Below, one piece after another: positions 1 to 8,664 of a DNA stretch of 64,000 nt. Position 1 is the first letter of the stretch; each line of letters opens with the position of its first letter. The DNA is from Chitinophaga silvatica (GTDB lineage: Bacteria; Bacteroidota; Bacteroidia; Chitinophagales; Chitinophagaceae): positions 124,001 to 188,000 of the forward strand of contig NZ_QPMM01000007.1 in the NCBI RefSeq assembly GCF_003419895.1, given 5' to 3'. The notes under the pieces are model-generated. The model ran no database searches. It saw only the letters and a program-made list of their open reading frames with translations, and was not told the DNA's origin. The position numbers were made by a program, and so were the translations under genes.

Positions 1-102
1 CAAAAAGCAAAAGGCGTCTCTTTATTACGTATAGCCATCCTTAAAAATGAGTTACTTTCCTTACCTGTATTGATTTCCGCCCTTACAATATTGAACCGGT
101 AA
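1..102 (+). CDS. C-terminal end of an ECF-type sigma-70 factor (partial)
   Basis: The first 33 codons are open in frame 1 and stop with TAA at 100-102. The residues are hydrophobic and basic (RIAILKNELLSLPVLISALT), like the leucine-rich tails of many Bacteroidota ECF sigma factors. A FecR-type anti-sigma gene follows 62 nt downstream, the usual neighbour of such a sigma factor. The catalytic regions (sigma2 and sigma4) lie outside the window, so the identification rests on the tail and on gene order. The product would direct RNA polymerase to the downstream SusC/SusD locus once released by FecR. Confidence 0.6.
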   Translation, partial: QKAKGVSLLRIAILKNELLSLPVLISALTILNR

Positions 103-164
103 AAAAAAATTAGGACTGACCGGTATAAAAGAAAGAGTTAGTTGTTTTAGTAGGAGTGGATAGT

Positions 165-1355
165 ATGACTGAATACAATAATTACATTGCCAAACTTATA
201 GGCAAATATTTAGAAGACAGCCTGAGTGCTGAAGAACATATAGAATTAACGGAATGGATTAACGCTTCCGACAACAACCGTCATCTCTTTACAGAAATGA
301 CTGATAAACAGCAGTTGACTACTCATCTGCAACGAATCTATGCTTACGATTCCGACAGAATTGCTCAGAAAATAAGTGCAAAGATCCCTGCATTCGGAGA
401 TCCTAAAATAGTAGAATTACAACCAGTATCCTTCCTGAAAAAATGGGGATGGGCCGCTGCTGTTGCTGTATTGGTTCTTGGAGGTACTTATTATTACCGT
501 GTTCATACAAAGGAACAACCCACTAACCTGGCAACAAATCAATCACCTATAATGCCTGGTCAGCAAGGCGCTATACTCACCTTGGCAGATGGTCGTCAGG
601 TAGTATTGGATACATTATCCGGGGGGCTGATTGCCAGTCAAAATGGCGCCTCCATAGTCCTGGCAGACGGGAAACTGGTATATGATCCTACTTCAGCCGG
701 CAACGCAGAGGTACAATATAATATAATGACTACCCCTAAGGGACGGCAGTTTGAACTTACTTTGCCGGATGGCACAAAGGTTTGGCTCAATGCTGCAAGT
801 ACCATCCGCTATCCTACTGCCTTTACGGGTAAGGAAAGAAAAGTAACGGTCTCGGGAGAAGTCTATTTTGAAGTAATCAGGGATGCAGACAAACCATTTT
901 TTGTTAGTATAGATAATAAAGCAGCTATAGAAGTACTGGGAACTTCATTTAACGTAAATGCATATGAGAATGAGCATTCTATACAAACTACCCTGGTAAA
1001 TGGTAGTGTAAGAGTAGGGGTGCCAATAGCCAATCAGAGTAAAATATTAAATCCTGGCCAACAGGCAACGATTGTCAACAAACAGATAACAGTAGCAGAA
1101 ATTAAAGATTTAGATAAGATCCTCGCATGGAAATATGGCCTGTTTAATTTTGATGGTGCCAACCTGGAGGAGGTTATGCGACAATTAGAGCGATGGTATA
1201 ATATAGAAGTAGTATACGAAAATGGTATACCTAATACCCGATTTATCGGGGAAATGAGTAGACAGATTCCTTTGACAGATCTGTTGGACATATTAAAGAA
1301 AACAGAAGTTGACTTTCGTGTAGAAGGTCGGAAATTAATTGTGTTAAACAAATAA
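165..1355 (+). CDS. FecR-family anti-sigma factor / transmembrane sensor
   Basis: This is a 396-residue FecR-type protein. It has a cytoplasmic N-terminal helical region that would bind the sigma factor, one membrane helix at about residues 90-107 (WGWAAAVAVLVLGGTYYY), then a periplasmic FecR domain (TTPKGRQFELTLPDGTKVWL, and later GTSFNVNAYE) and a C-terminal DUF4974-like module (FNFDGANLEEVMRQLERWY). A GTG at 156 is in frame, but the ATG at 165 sits 8 nt after TAGGAG (151-156), so I start there. In this family FecR passes a signal from the STN domain of a TonB-dependent receptor to the ECF sigma factor. The next gene is such a receptor, so the three form a complete cell-surface signalling unit. 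Confidence 0.93.
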   Translation: MTEYNNYIAKLIGKYLEDSLSAEEHIELTEWINASDNNRHLFTEMTDKQQLTTHLQRIYAYDSDRIAQKISAKIPAFGDPKIVELQPVSFLKKWGWAAAVAVLVLGGTYYYRVHTKEQPTNLATNQSPIMPGQQGAILTLADGRQVVLDTLSGGLIASQNGASIVLADGKLVYDPTSAGNAEVQYNIMTTPKGRQFELTLPDGTKVWLNAASTIRYPTAFTGKERKVTVSGEVYFEVIRDADKPFFVSIDNKAAIEVLGTSFNVNAYENEHSIQTTLVNGSVRVGVPIANQSKILNPGQQATIVNKQITVAEIKDLDKILAWKYGLFNFDGANLEEVMRQLERWYNIEVVYENGIPNTRFIGEMSRQIPLTDLLDILKKTEVDFRVEGRKLIVLNK

Positions 1356-1435
1356 AATCAGGTTTTAAGGATAAAATATTAAAGGCTGGAATAATCCGGC
1401 CCGGCTATATATATCGTAAAAAAAGACCAACCACT

Positions 1436-1469
1436 AAAAAAAACCGTCACGGATTGCGGCCGTGACGGT
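1436..1469 (-). terminator. Stem-loop with T-tract on the minus strand, between fecR and susC
   Basis: ACCGTCACGG (1443-1452) and CCGTGACGGT (1460-1469) form a perfect 10-bp stem with a 7-nt loop. Eight A residues precede it on the plus strand, so a minus-strand transcript would carry stem plus U8, a classic intrinsic terminator. Read on the plus strand there is no U-tract. It could block antisense transcription entering from the susC side, or act as a plus-strand mRNA processing or stability hairpin. Confidence 0.6.
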
Positions 1470-1542
1470 GGATTTGACCTGGTTTGTATTTAAATGGTCT
1501 ATTGGAATTCTCATTTATTAACAACCAAATCTTGTGCAATTT

Positions 1543-4500
1543 ATGCAAAAAAAATGCTATTGGCCCCCCGATTGTCAGGGGAAGCAATTTGGCCTAACCA
1601 AAATCTATCTCGCCATGAGACTAACCGTACTGTTATTAACAACTGTTATCCTGCAGGCTGCCGCAGCGGGAAACGCGCAAACTGTTACTATATCCGGGAA
1701 AACTATACCTTTCAAAAACGTATTCTCTGCCATCAAGCAACAAACAGGTTATGTAGTTTTTAGTAATACCAATACTATCGGTGAAGGTGCTACTGTTTCT
1801 CTTTCAGCCAAAGATATGCCGCTGAAAGACTTACTTGACGCCATGCTTAAAGATCTTCCGGTTACTTATCTTATTAAGGATAAAACCATAGTTCTTTCCC
1901 GTAAGGCTTCAAACAATTATGCTCCTCCTATCAGCATAACAGGTACCATCAAAAATTCCAACGGTGAGCCACTTCCCGGAGTTTCCGTTCGTATTAAAAA
2001 TACCGTCAGAGGTACTATTACTACTGCTGATGGTACTTTCTATTTTACTCACCTGCCCGAAGAAACCGTACTTCAACTTTCTATTCTTGGTTACGAATCA
2101 ATGGAAATAGGGGTGAAAAATTCAGGTAGTGTTTATACAGCCTATGCTATTAATAAGACTCAGGCTAGTTCCTTATTAGTTACCGAAGGAAATAACCTGG
2201 TGATGAATATTACGTTGAACCGCAAGGATTATGAAATGAACAACGTAGTAATCACCGGATACATGAACGTAAATAAAGGCAGTTATGTAGGTTCTGTATT
2301 CTCAGTAAAAGCTGATGATATTAAAGTCGCAGGTGAAACCAGTATCGATCAGATGTTACAGGGCGTAGTGCCTGGTATGTCTGTAATGGTGCAATCTGGT
2401 CAGGTAGGTGCTAATCCTAAAATCCGTATCCGCGGTACTTCTACCTTATTAGGTAATCAGGAACCACTTTGGGTAGTGGATGGAGTTATTCAGCGCGATC
2501 CTTTACCCATTCCCAATGGAAACGGATCATTGGCCGGTGATGTGAAGGAGCTTCGACTAATTGCATCCAACGCAATTTCCTGGCTCAATCCAAACGATAT
2601 TGAAACTATTACCGTTTTAAAAGATGCTTCCGCAACAGCAATCTACGGTTCTCAGGCTGCAAATGGGGTAATCGTACTTACTACCAAGAAAGCACGTCCG
2701 GGCGAATTGGCAGTTTCCTATACTTCCAATCTGTCTGTGGGTCAAAGACCTTCCTATGGCATGTACGACCTGATGAACTCCCAGGAACTAATGCAATTGT
2801 CTAAAGATATTTACGAGGCTCGCGACAGCTATACCAATACCATATTACCGATTGGCTACGGTGCTTTAATCCAGCAACTTCAGAATAAGCAAATAGATTA
2901 TGCAACGTATGTTGAGAAATATAGAAAAATGGAACAGCAAAATACCGACTGGTTTGGGCTGCTTTTCCGTAATTCATTTAATCAGAACCATAGCATAAGC
3001 ATTTCAGGAGGTACTGAAAAGATTACTAACAGAACATCCTTCAGCATGCAACAGCAAAAAGGCGAGGCAAAAGGAAATGATCTCAGTACTTTTTCTGCAT
3101 CTTCCAATACTACGCTCAGATTCGGAAAGCGTATGACTGTGAACTTCCTGTTGAATGGAACTATACGTGAAACAAATGGATTTGCATATGGCGTAAATCC
3201 TTTTGATTATGCCTATAAAACTTCCAGGACTATTCCTATGTATAATGATGATGGAACTCTGTTCTACCATGAGAAACTTGGAGAATCCAGCACGGTTATT
3301 CCTAGCAAATTTTCATACCTCTATAATATTCAAAATGAAATTAATAACTCAGGCAACAGAAATTTATCTACAACACTCGCCAGTACAGTAGATGTTCGTT
3401 ACCAAATAGCTAAGGGATTAGACTACCAGGGGTTGTTATCCTATACTTCTGCATCCTCTAATGTTAAGTCATATGCAACTGAGTTAACTCACTATATTAC
3501 GCAAACAAGAGGCTATGAATTCGGAAGTGTATTGTCGAATTCTCCTCAGGAATTAGCCAGCCGTATACCTTTCGGAGGATTAGTACAATTGGAAAATGCT
3601 TCCAATAAAGGATATACTTTCAGGAATAGTTTGATTTATAATCGCTTGTTTGGTACCCGCCACAACACCACTTTACAAGGTGGTATAGAGGCCCGGTCTT
3701 CTTTACAGGAAGGAAGTACCAATACCCGTTACGGTTATTTGCGCTATCGCGGAGAAAGTTTTGCACCGGTTCCGTTAAACCCTGTTATGCTTTCCAGTTT
3801 TGGGGCTACGAACCTCAATGAACTGATGCGCACTAATTCCAGGATTGTAAACCAGCAGAGTAATTACCTGAGCGAATATTTCTCGGCAGTTTACGGCTAC
3901 GATCAACGATATATTTTCAACTTCAATGCGCGTCTGGATGCTTCCAACCGTTTCGGACAGGATAAAAATAAACGCTTCCAACCTACATGGTCAGTAGGTG
4001 GCAGATGGCGCGTTGCAAATGAGGAATTCCTGCGCAAACAAAAATGGCTGAATGCTTTTGATCTCTATGCTACCTATGGTTTCCAGGGTAATGCGGTGGA
4101 AGCAGTTTCTCCTTATCTGATTGCAACTGATGGTGGTTTGAGCAGCATTTTCAAACAATATACACTCAACATTAAATCATTGCCGTATCCAGATCTGGGT
4201 TGGGAAAAAACTAAATCCTGGAATCTGGGGATCGATTTCTCTGTATGGAATGGTCGCTTTAATGCCACTGCCAACTGGTACAGGAAAAACAGTAACATCC
4301 TGGCTTCAAGAGAAGTTCCGGTTGAAAATGGAATGAACGCTGCTACTGTCTTCGGATCTCAGATGATTAACTATGGTTATGATCTGATCATCAACTTAAT
4401 TCCTGTACGTACCAAAGATTTTATGTGGCAGTTTTCTGTGAATACCGGTCTGGCAAGAAACAAACTACAGGAGAACCAAAGAGTTAATTCGCTGGCCGAT

Positions 4501-5193
4501 TTTCTGAATGGTTCTGCAATTGTTAACGGTGAAGCCTATTCTACTTTTTATTCCTATGCATATAAAGGGTTAGATCATATGACTGGACGACCTACTTTCA
4601 ATAATCTGGACATTAAACCAACCTCCAATCAACTGGATTTCCTGGTAAAATCGGGAAAACTGGAACCTGATTTCTCCGGTGGTTTCAATACCATGTTCAG
4701 ATATAAGAATATCTCGTTCTATTCTCAGTTTGCAATGGCTTTCGGAGCCAGCAAGCGCACTCCTGTTTATTACAACAAAAGTGGGGCTCCAACTCCGGAA
4801 CAAAATGTACCTCGTATTTTGAATGATCGTTGGAAACAACCGGGAGATGAGCAGTTTACCAACGTTCCTGCAATTCCAACAGGTAATCCTAATAGAATGC
4901 AAGTTACATTGCCTTTACTGACGCCTGCTTATATGTCGCCATACGATTTATTTAATCAGTCTGATTATATGGTTGCCAGCGCTGATTTTATTCGTTGCCG
5001 CCAGCTTTCTCTTAATTATGAGTTCAATCAGAAATTACTTAAGAAAGTACACGTTAAGCGTTTAAGTACTTCTCTTAGTCTGACCAATCCTTTCCTCATA
5101 ACATTTGATAAAAAGTGGAGAGGATATGATCCTGAAACAGCCGGATGGCCAGCCCGCAGAATGACATCAATATCTTTTAACATGACATTCTAA
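1543..5193 (+). CDS. SusC/RagA-family TonB-dependent transducer with N-terminal STN domain
   Basis: This outer-membrane TonB-dependent receptor is about 1216 residues long. After a signal sequence (MRLTVLLLTTVILQAAAAGNAQ) come an STN domain (about residues 50-120, with FKNVFSAIKQQTGYVVF), a CarboxypepD_reg-like domain (GTIKNSNGEPLPGVSVRI), a plug (IRIRGTSTLLGNQEPLWVVDG; DIETITVLKDASATAIYG) and a long barrel ending in an aromatic residue (SFNMTF). The STN domain marks it as a signalling receptor and matches the FecR gene upstream. A GTG at 1534 is in frame; the ATG at 1543 starts the MQKKCYW-type leader usual in Chitinophaga-like genomes. It would form a pedal-bin transporter with the SusD lipoprotein 2 nt downstream. 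Substrate is not readable from sequence; the M16 protease later in the locus hints at peptides. Confidence 0.95.
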   Translation: MQKKCYWPPDCQGKQFGLTKIYLAMRLTVLLLTTVILQAAAAGNAQTVTISGKTIPFKNVFSAIKQQTGYVVFSNTNTIGEGATVSLSAKDMPLKDLLDAMLKDLPVTYLIKDKTIVLSRKASNNYAPPISITGTIKNSNGEPLPGVSVRIKNTVRGTITTADGTFYFTHLPEETVLQLSILGYESMEIGVKNSGSVYTAYAINKTQASSLLVTEGNNLVMNITLNRKDYEMNNVVITGYMNVNKGSYVGSVFSVKADDIKVAGETSIDQMLQGVVPGMSVMVQSGQVGANPKIRIRGTSTLLGNQEPLWVVDGVIQRDPLPIPNGNGSLAGDVKELRLIASNAISWLNPNDIETITVLKDASATAIYGSQAANGVIVLTTKKARPGELAVSYTSNLSVGQRPSYGMYDLMNSQELMQLSKDIYEARDSYTNTILPIGYGALIQQLQNKQIDYATYVEKYRKMEQQNTDWFGLLFRNSFNQNHSISISGGTEKITNRTSFSMQQQKGEAKGNDLSTFSASSNTTLRFGKRMTVNFLLNGTIRETNGFAYGVNPFDYAYKTSRTIPMYNDDGTLFYHEKLGESSTVIPSKFSYLYNIQNEINNSGNRNLSTTLASTVDVRYQIAKGLDYQGLLSYTSASSNVKSYATELTHYITQTRGYEFGSVLSNSPQELASRIPFGGLVQLENASNKGYTFRNSLIYNRLFGTRHNTTLQGGIEARSSLQEGSTNTRYGYLRYRGESFAPVPLNPVMLSSFGATNLNELMRTNSRIVNQQSNYLSEYFSAVYGYDQRYIFNFNARLDASNRFGQDKNKRFQPTWSVGGRWRVANEEFLRKQKWLNAFDLYATYGFQGNAVEAVSPYLIATDGGLSSIFKQYTLNIKSLPYPDLGWEKTKSWNLGIDFSVWNGRFNATANWYRKNSNILASREVPVENGMNAATVFGSQMINYGYDLIINLIPVRTKDFMWQFSVNTGLARNKLQENQRVNSLADFLNGSAIVNGEAYSTFYSYAYKGLDHMTGRPTFNNLDIKPTSNQLDFLVKSGKLEPDFSGGFNTMFRYKNISFYSQFAMAFGASKRTPVYYNKSGAPTPEQNVPRILNDRWKQPGDEQFTNVPAIPTGNPNRMQVTLPLLTPAYMSPYDLFNQSDYMVASADFIRCRQLSLNYEFNQKLLKKVHVKRLSTSLSLTNPFLITFDKKWRGYDPETAGWPARRMTSISFNMTF

Positions 5194-5195
5194 CA

Positions 5196-6623
5196 ATGAA
5201 GCGTATGAGACTTAAAATATTCATGATTACTGCTTTTGCAGGTTTAGTAACCTTAAGCGGTTGTAAAAAATTTCTGGAGGAGAAGTCACAAAGTGATGTA
5301 ATTCCTAAAACGGCAATTGACTACAGAGAATTGCTGATGGGTTCGGGATATATGGATAATTCTGAGCCTATGGGTTTTGTTTATTTCCTGGATGATGATG
5401 TAGATCTGTTTTGGGAATATGCAAACGGAGAAGCCACGGTAATAGGTACAAATCCTGCAATTCAATACTTCCCGCTTTTTACGTGGCAACCCCGGTTGGC
5501 AGATAGAAATGGATTGGGCGATCTGATTGCTGAAGATCCGGGATCTACAGCTTATTTCAGATATTATAAATGGATTATGGGCTGTAATGCTGTTCTGGAA
5601 AATATTGATCAGTCGATTGGTAGTCAACAGGAGAAAGACAGGGTTAAGGCAGAAGCATTAGCTGTACGCGCGCTGTATTACTTCCGATTGGTGAATCTGT
5701 ACGGAGAGCCTTATACTCAAAATCCTCAGGCTTTAAGTATCCCGTTAAAGCTTAATTCAGGTATTGTGGCTGGTTCTATGCCACAAGCTACTGTTGCAGA
5801 AGTATACAACAGGGTAGTTGCTGATCTTAAAGAAGCTTCCCGGTTAATGGACGCATTACCTATTGTACGTAAGGATTATCATATTAATCAACCTGCGATT
5901 CATATTCTTTTATCAAGGGTTTATTTATATATGGAGAAATGGGATGAAAGTCGTGCAGAAGCAGATAAAGTATTTGAACAGGGAGGCCAGATTGCTAATT
6001 TAACCGGATATACAACTACCTGGTTGAATTACAATAATCCGGAAGTTGAATGGTTGTTTGGAGGTAATACCCAACCAAATCAAACTACTTATGTTCCTTC
6101 TATCCCATTCCGTGCAACGTTCGATCCAAAGGATGTACGCATTAATGTAGGTATTCAGGTACAGGACAGAAGCCTTACTCCGTTAGTTTCAAAACTTCCG
6201 ATTGGTTTAGACCTGGCGCAAACGCTTCGTACTCCGGAAGCATTGCTGAACAGGGCAGAGGCAAATGTTAAATTGAATAATCCCGGACCAGCACTGAAAG
6301 ATCTGAATGATTTGAGACGTAACCGTATCATCGGCTATACTGATGTAAATATTACGGATAAAGATCAGTTGTTGCAGGCTATCAGAGAAGAGCGCCGTAA
6401 GGAGTTTTGCTTTGAAGGTTTCCGTTGGTTCGATCTGCGCCGTTATGGCATGCCTGAAATTACGCATCGTTATCAGAATGCTTTGGGTGAATCCATACAG
6501 GAATTCAAGCTGGCGGCAAAAGATCCGATGTATACACTGCCATTCCCAAACAGTTTGCTGATCAGAAATCCTGAACTGAAACAAAACGCTTCCGGTACAA
6601 TGCCGGAAAGAGTTGGTCATTAA
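5196..6623 (+). CDS. SusD/RagB-family outer-membrane lipoprotein
   Basis: This 475-residue substrate-binding lipoprotein has a signal peptide and lipobox ending at TLSGC (Cys about 22), followed by KKFLEEKSQSDV, typical of SusD. The TPR-like helices (AEALAVRALYYFRLVNLYGEPY), the C-terminal RREERRKEFCFEGFRWFDLRRY-type signature and the closing PELKQN motif are all present. It starts 2 nt after the susC stop, so the pair is almost certainly co-translated. SusD proteins cap the SusC barrel at the cell surface and capture the ligand. Confidence 0.95.
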   Translation: MKRMRLKIFMITAFAGLVTLSGCKKFLEEKSQSDVIPKTAIDYRELLMGSGYMDNSEPMGFVYFLDDDVDLFWEYANGEATVIGTNPAIQYFPLFTWQPRLADRNGLGDLIAEDPGSTAYFRYYKWIMGCNAVLENIDQSIGSQQEKDRVKAEALAVRALYYFRLVNLYGEPYTQNPQALSIPLKLNSGIVAGSMPQATVAEVYNRVVADLKEASRLMDALPIVRKDYHINQPAIHILLSRVYLYMEKWDESRAEADKVFEQGGQIANLTGYTTTWLNYNNPEVEWLFGGNTQPNQTTYVPSIPFRATFDPKDVRINVGIQVQDRSLTPLVSKLPIGLDLAQTLRTPEALLNRAEANVKLNNPGPALKDLNDLRRNRIIGYTDVNITDKDQLLQAIREERRKEFCFEGFRWFDLRRYGMPEITHRYQNALGESIQEFKLAAKDPMYTLPFPNSLLIRNPELKQNASGTMPERVGH

Positions 6624-6649
6624 TTCTTTAACAAGTAATAAATCATAAC

Positions 6650-7573
6650 ATGAAGCATATATTCATTATCAACTGCATCTTCTGCATGATGTTGTTTTCA
6701 TGTAAGAAAGATGTAAAGATCGGGCCTCCTGTTCCGATCAGGGAAGATTATACCTTACCACAGGGAAATGCTCCTAAGGAAGCCAACGATAAGATCATTG
6801 AGCTTTATAAAAGCTATGGATCCTATTTCCTGTATATATACACGCAGAAAGATTTTGAGTGGATGCAATCTGCTGGTACTGCATCTTCTAAAATCGATAC
6901 AGTTGTATTGGGTAATCCTGCCTATACAATGGATATGTTGAATTATTTAAATGATATCTGGTTGAAGTTTTTACCGGATAATTTTAAAAAATCTGAAGGT
7001 ATTCCCTATCGTGTATTAATGGCAGATAGTATTAAGCAATATCGTGGTGCAGGCTATCCTCCAGGTATGGAGTATCTGTATTTCGACTATAAAGTTGTAG
7101 GCAAATCTATAACATTTGCAGGTATGAATGCATCTTTAAGTACGATGACGTCTGACCAGAAAATAGCCAAGAGAAATGTAATTATAGGTGCTATATGGAA
7201 TTATTATCTGCAGAATAAAATCCTTGATATTCCGGATGCTTTCTATAAAGTAAGTGACTATGTAACGTATCCGACTTCTCCTATTAATGCTGCTAACCCG
7301 GCAAACGTAGATGCATTCAGAAAGCGTGGATTTTTACCTACTTCCTATACAGGAACCGTTGCTTCTGAATGGTATTATGGTACTTACTCATGGCCAAATG
7401 CAAAGCCGAGTGATCTGAGTTCTTACCTCCTGCATATACTTTCACGCACGGATGCTCAGATGCAGTCTTACCTGGCTTACCCATTAGTTAAGCAGAAGTT
7501 CGACATCCTTGTAAATTATTTCAAATCAAAATATCAGATAGACGTACGTGCTATAGCTAATGCTACCTATTGA
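6650..7573 (+). CDS. Lipoprotein resembling SusCD-associated zinc metallohydrolases (Mx1-like), active-site motif absent
   Basis: This is a 307-residue lipoprotein (Cys 18 in LFSCKK) directly after susD. The layout (NDKIIELYKSYGSYFLYIYT near the start; LVKQKFDILVNYFKSKYQID near the end, where the family usually ends in a lysine-rich helix and ID-L--LR) fits the substrate-import-associated metallohydrolase lipoproteins common behind SusC/SusD pairs. Family members carry HExxH in the middle. Here the equivalent helix reads RNVIIGAIWNYYLQNK, followed by IPDAFYKVSDY, which lines up with the region after HExxH but has no histidine or glutamate pair. I infer a catalytically dead relative, possibly a binding protein. 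Family assignment is from remembered pattern, not a search. Confidence 0.6.
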   Translation: MKHIFIINCIFCMMLFSCKKDVKIGPPVPIREDYTLPQGNAPKEANDKIIELYKSYGSYFLYIYTQKDFEWMQSAGTASSKIDTVVLGNPAYTMDMLNYLNDIWLKFLPDNFKKSEGIPYRVLMADSIKQYRGAGYPPGMEYLYFDYKVVGKSITFAGMNASLSTMTSDQKIAKRNVIIGAIWNYYLQNKILDIPDAFYKVSDYVTYPTSPINAANPANVDAFRKRGFLPTSYTGTVASEWYYGTYSWPNAKPSDLSSYLLHILSRTDAQMQSYLAYPLVKQKFDILVNYFKSKYQIDVRAIANATY

Positions 7574-7582
7574 TCCTGATTA

Positions 7583-7619
7583 TTTCTGTCGTCCGGCTAT
7601 CAGGGCCGGGCGACGGAAA
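7583..7619 (+). terminator. Stem-loop after the lipoprotein gene
   Basis: Arms at 7583-7597 and 7605-7619 pair over 15 positions, two of them G-U, around a 7-nt loop. No U-tract follows. It may be a weak terminator or a stability element that separates SusC/SusD/lipoprotein expression from the ABC genes downstream. Confidence 0.5.
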
Positions 7620-7712
7620 TATCAATAGCAATTACAAATCATAATACAATCCATTATTAGTGTAAGCAGAAGCTTACGCCTGCTATTTTATTTAATAAAC
7701 AATCCGTAATGA

Positions 7713-8642
7713 ATGGAAAACACCATCGTAAAAGTTGAAAACTTATCTCATCGGTACGCTTCCCAGTGGGCAGTCAGAGATATAAATTTTGAAATCAGCA
7801 GTCAGGGAGTGGTTGGCTTATTAGGTTCTAACGGAGCCGGTAAGTCTACAACCATGAACATTATCTGTGGAGTATTGAAACAATCGAAAGGTGAAGTATA
7901 TATCAATGGGATCAACCTGAAAGATAATCCGGTAGAGGCTAAACGAAATATTGGTTTTATGCCTCAGAAATTACCGCTGTATCAGGATTTTACTGTTGAA
8001 GAATATCTTACCTACTGTGCCGACCTGAGGATGGTAGAAAAAAAACAGGTGAAGAAAGCCGTACAGGAAGCACTGGAACGCTGTGGAGTTGCGCATTTCA
8101 GAGATCGTTTGTTACGTAACCTCTCTGGTGGTTATCAGCAGCGTGTAGGCATTGCACAGGCAATCGTACATAATCCAAAATTTGTAGTGCTCGACGAACC
8201 TACCAACGGATTAGATCCTAACCAGATTGTGGAGGTGCGTAACCTGATCAAACAAATCGCAGTTGATAGAGCTGTTTTGTTATCGACTCACATCCTTACA
8301 GAAGTACAGGCTGCATGCCGGGAGATCAAAATGATTGAAGAAGGACAAATGGTGTTTTCCGGAAGTATAGAGATGTTTAATAACTATATCGAACCTAATA
8401 CCATTGTTGTGACCCTTGATTCGCCGCCATTAAATGAGGTATTACAGCAGATAGAAGGTATCCGGTCTGTAGAACAGTTAACTCCCTACCGCTTTAGATT
8501 AGGTTATGATGGAGAGAAGAAAACAGCACAGCGACTGGCAAATGCCAGCGTAAGCAATGAGTGGGGACTTATGGAACTGATGATAGAGAAAAGCTCTCTG
8601 GATGCAGTATTTGCTCGTTTGTCGAAAAAACAAATCAAATAA
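7713..8642 (+). CDS. ABC transporter ATP-binding protein (GldA/CcmA-like)
   Basis: This 309-residue ABC ATPase has Walker A GSNGAGKST (about residues 37-45), signature NLSGGYQQRVGIAQ, Walker B FVVLDEPTNGLD and the switch histidine in STHIL. The C-terminal extension (EVLQQIEGIRSVEQLTPYRFRL) is that of ABC-2 exporters of the GldA/NatA type. The following gene is its permease, 22 nt downstream. The pair would move a substrate across the inner membrane. Placement after a SusC/SusD/FecR set suggests it handles something related to the imported ligand. Confidence 0.93.
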   Translation: MENTIVKVENLSHRYASQWAVRDINFEISSQGVVGLLGSNGAGKSTTMNIICGVLKQSKGEVYINGINLKDNPVEAKRNIGFMPQKLPLYQDFTVEEYLTYCADLRMVEKKQVKKAVQEALERCGVAHFRDRLLRNLSGGYQQRVGIAQAIVHNPKFVVLDEPTNGLDPNQIVEVRNLIKQIAVDRAVLLSTHILTEVQAACREIKMIEEGQMVFSGSIEMFNNYIEPNTIVVTLDSPPLNEVLQQIEGIRSVEQLTPYRFRLGYDGEKKTAQRLANASVSNEWGLMELMIEKSSLDAVFARLSKKQIK

Positions 8643-8664
8643 AAATCTGATAATAAGATATTAA

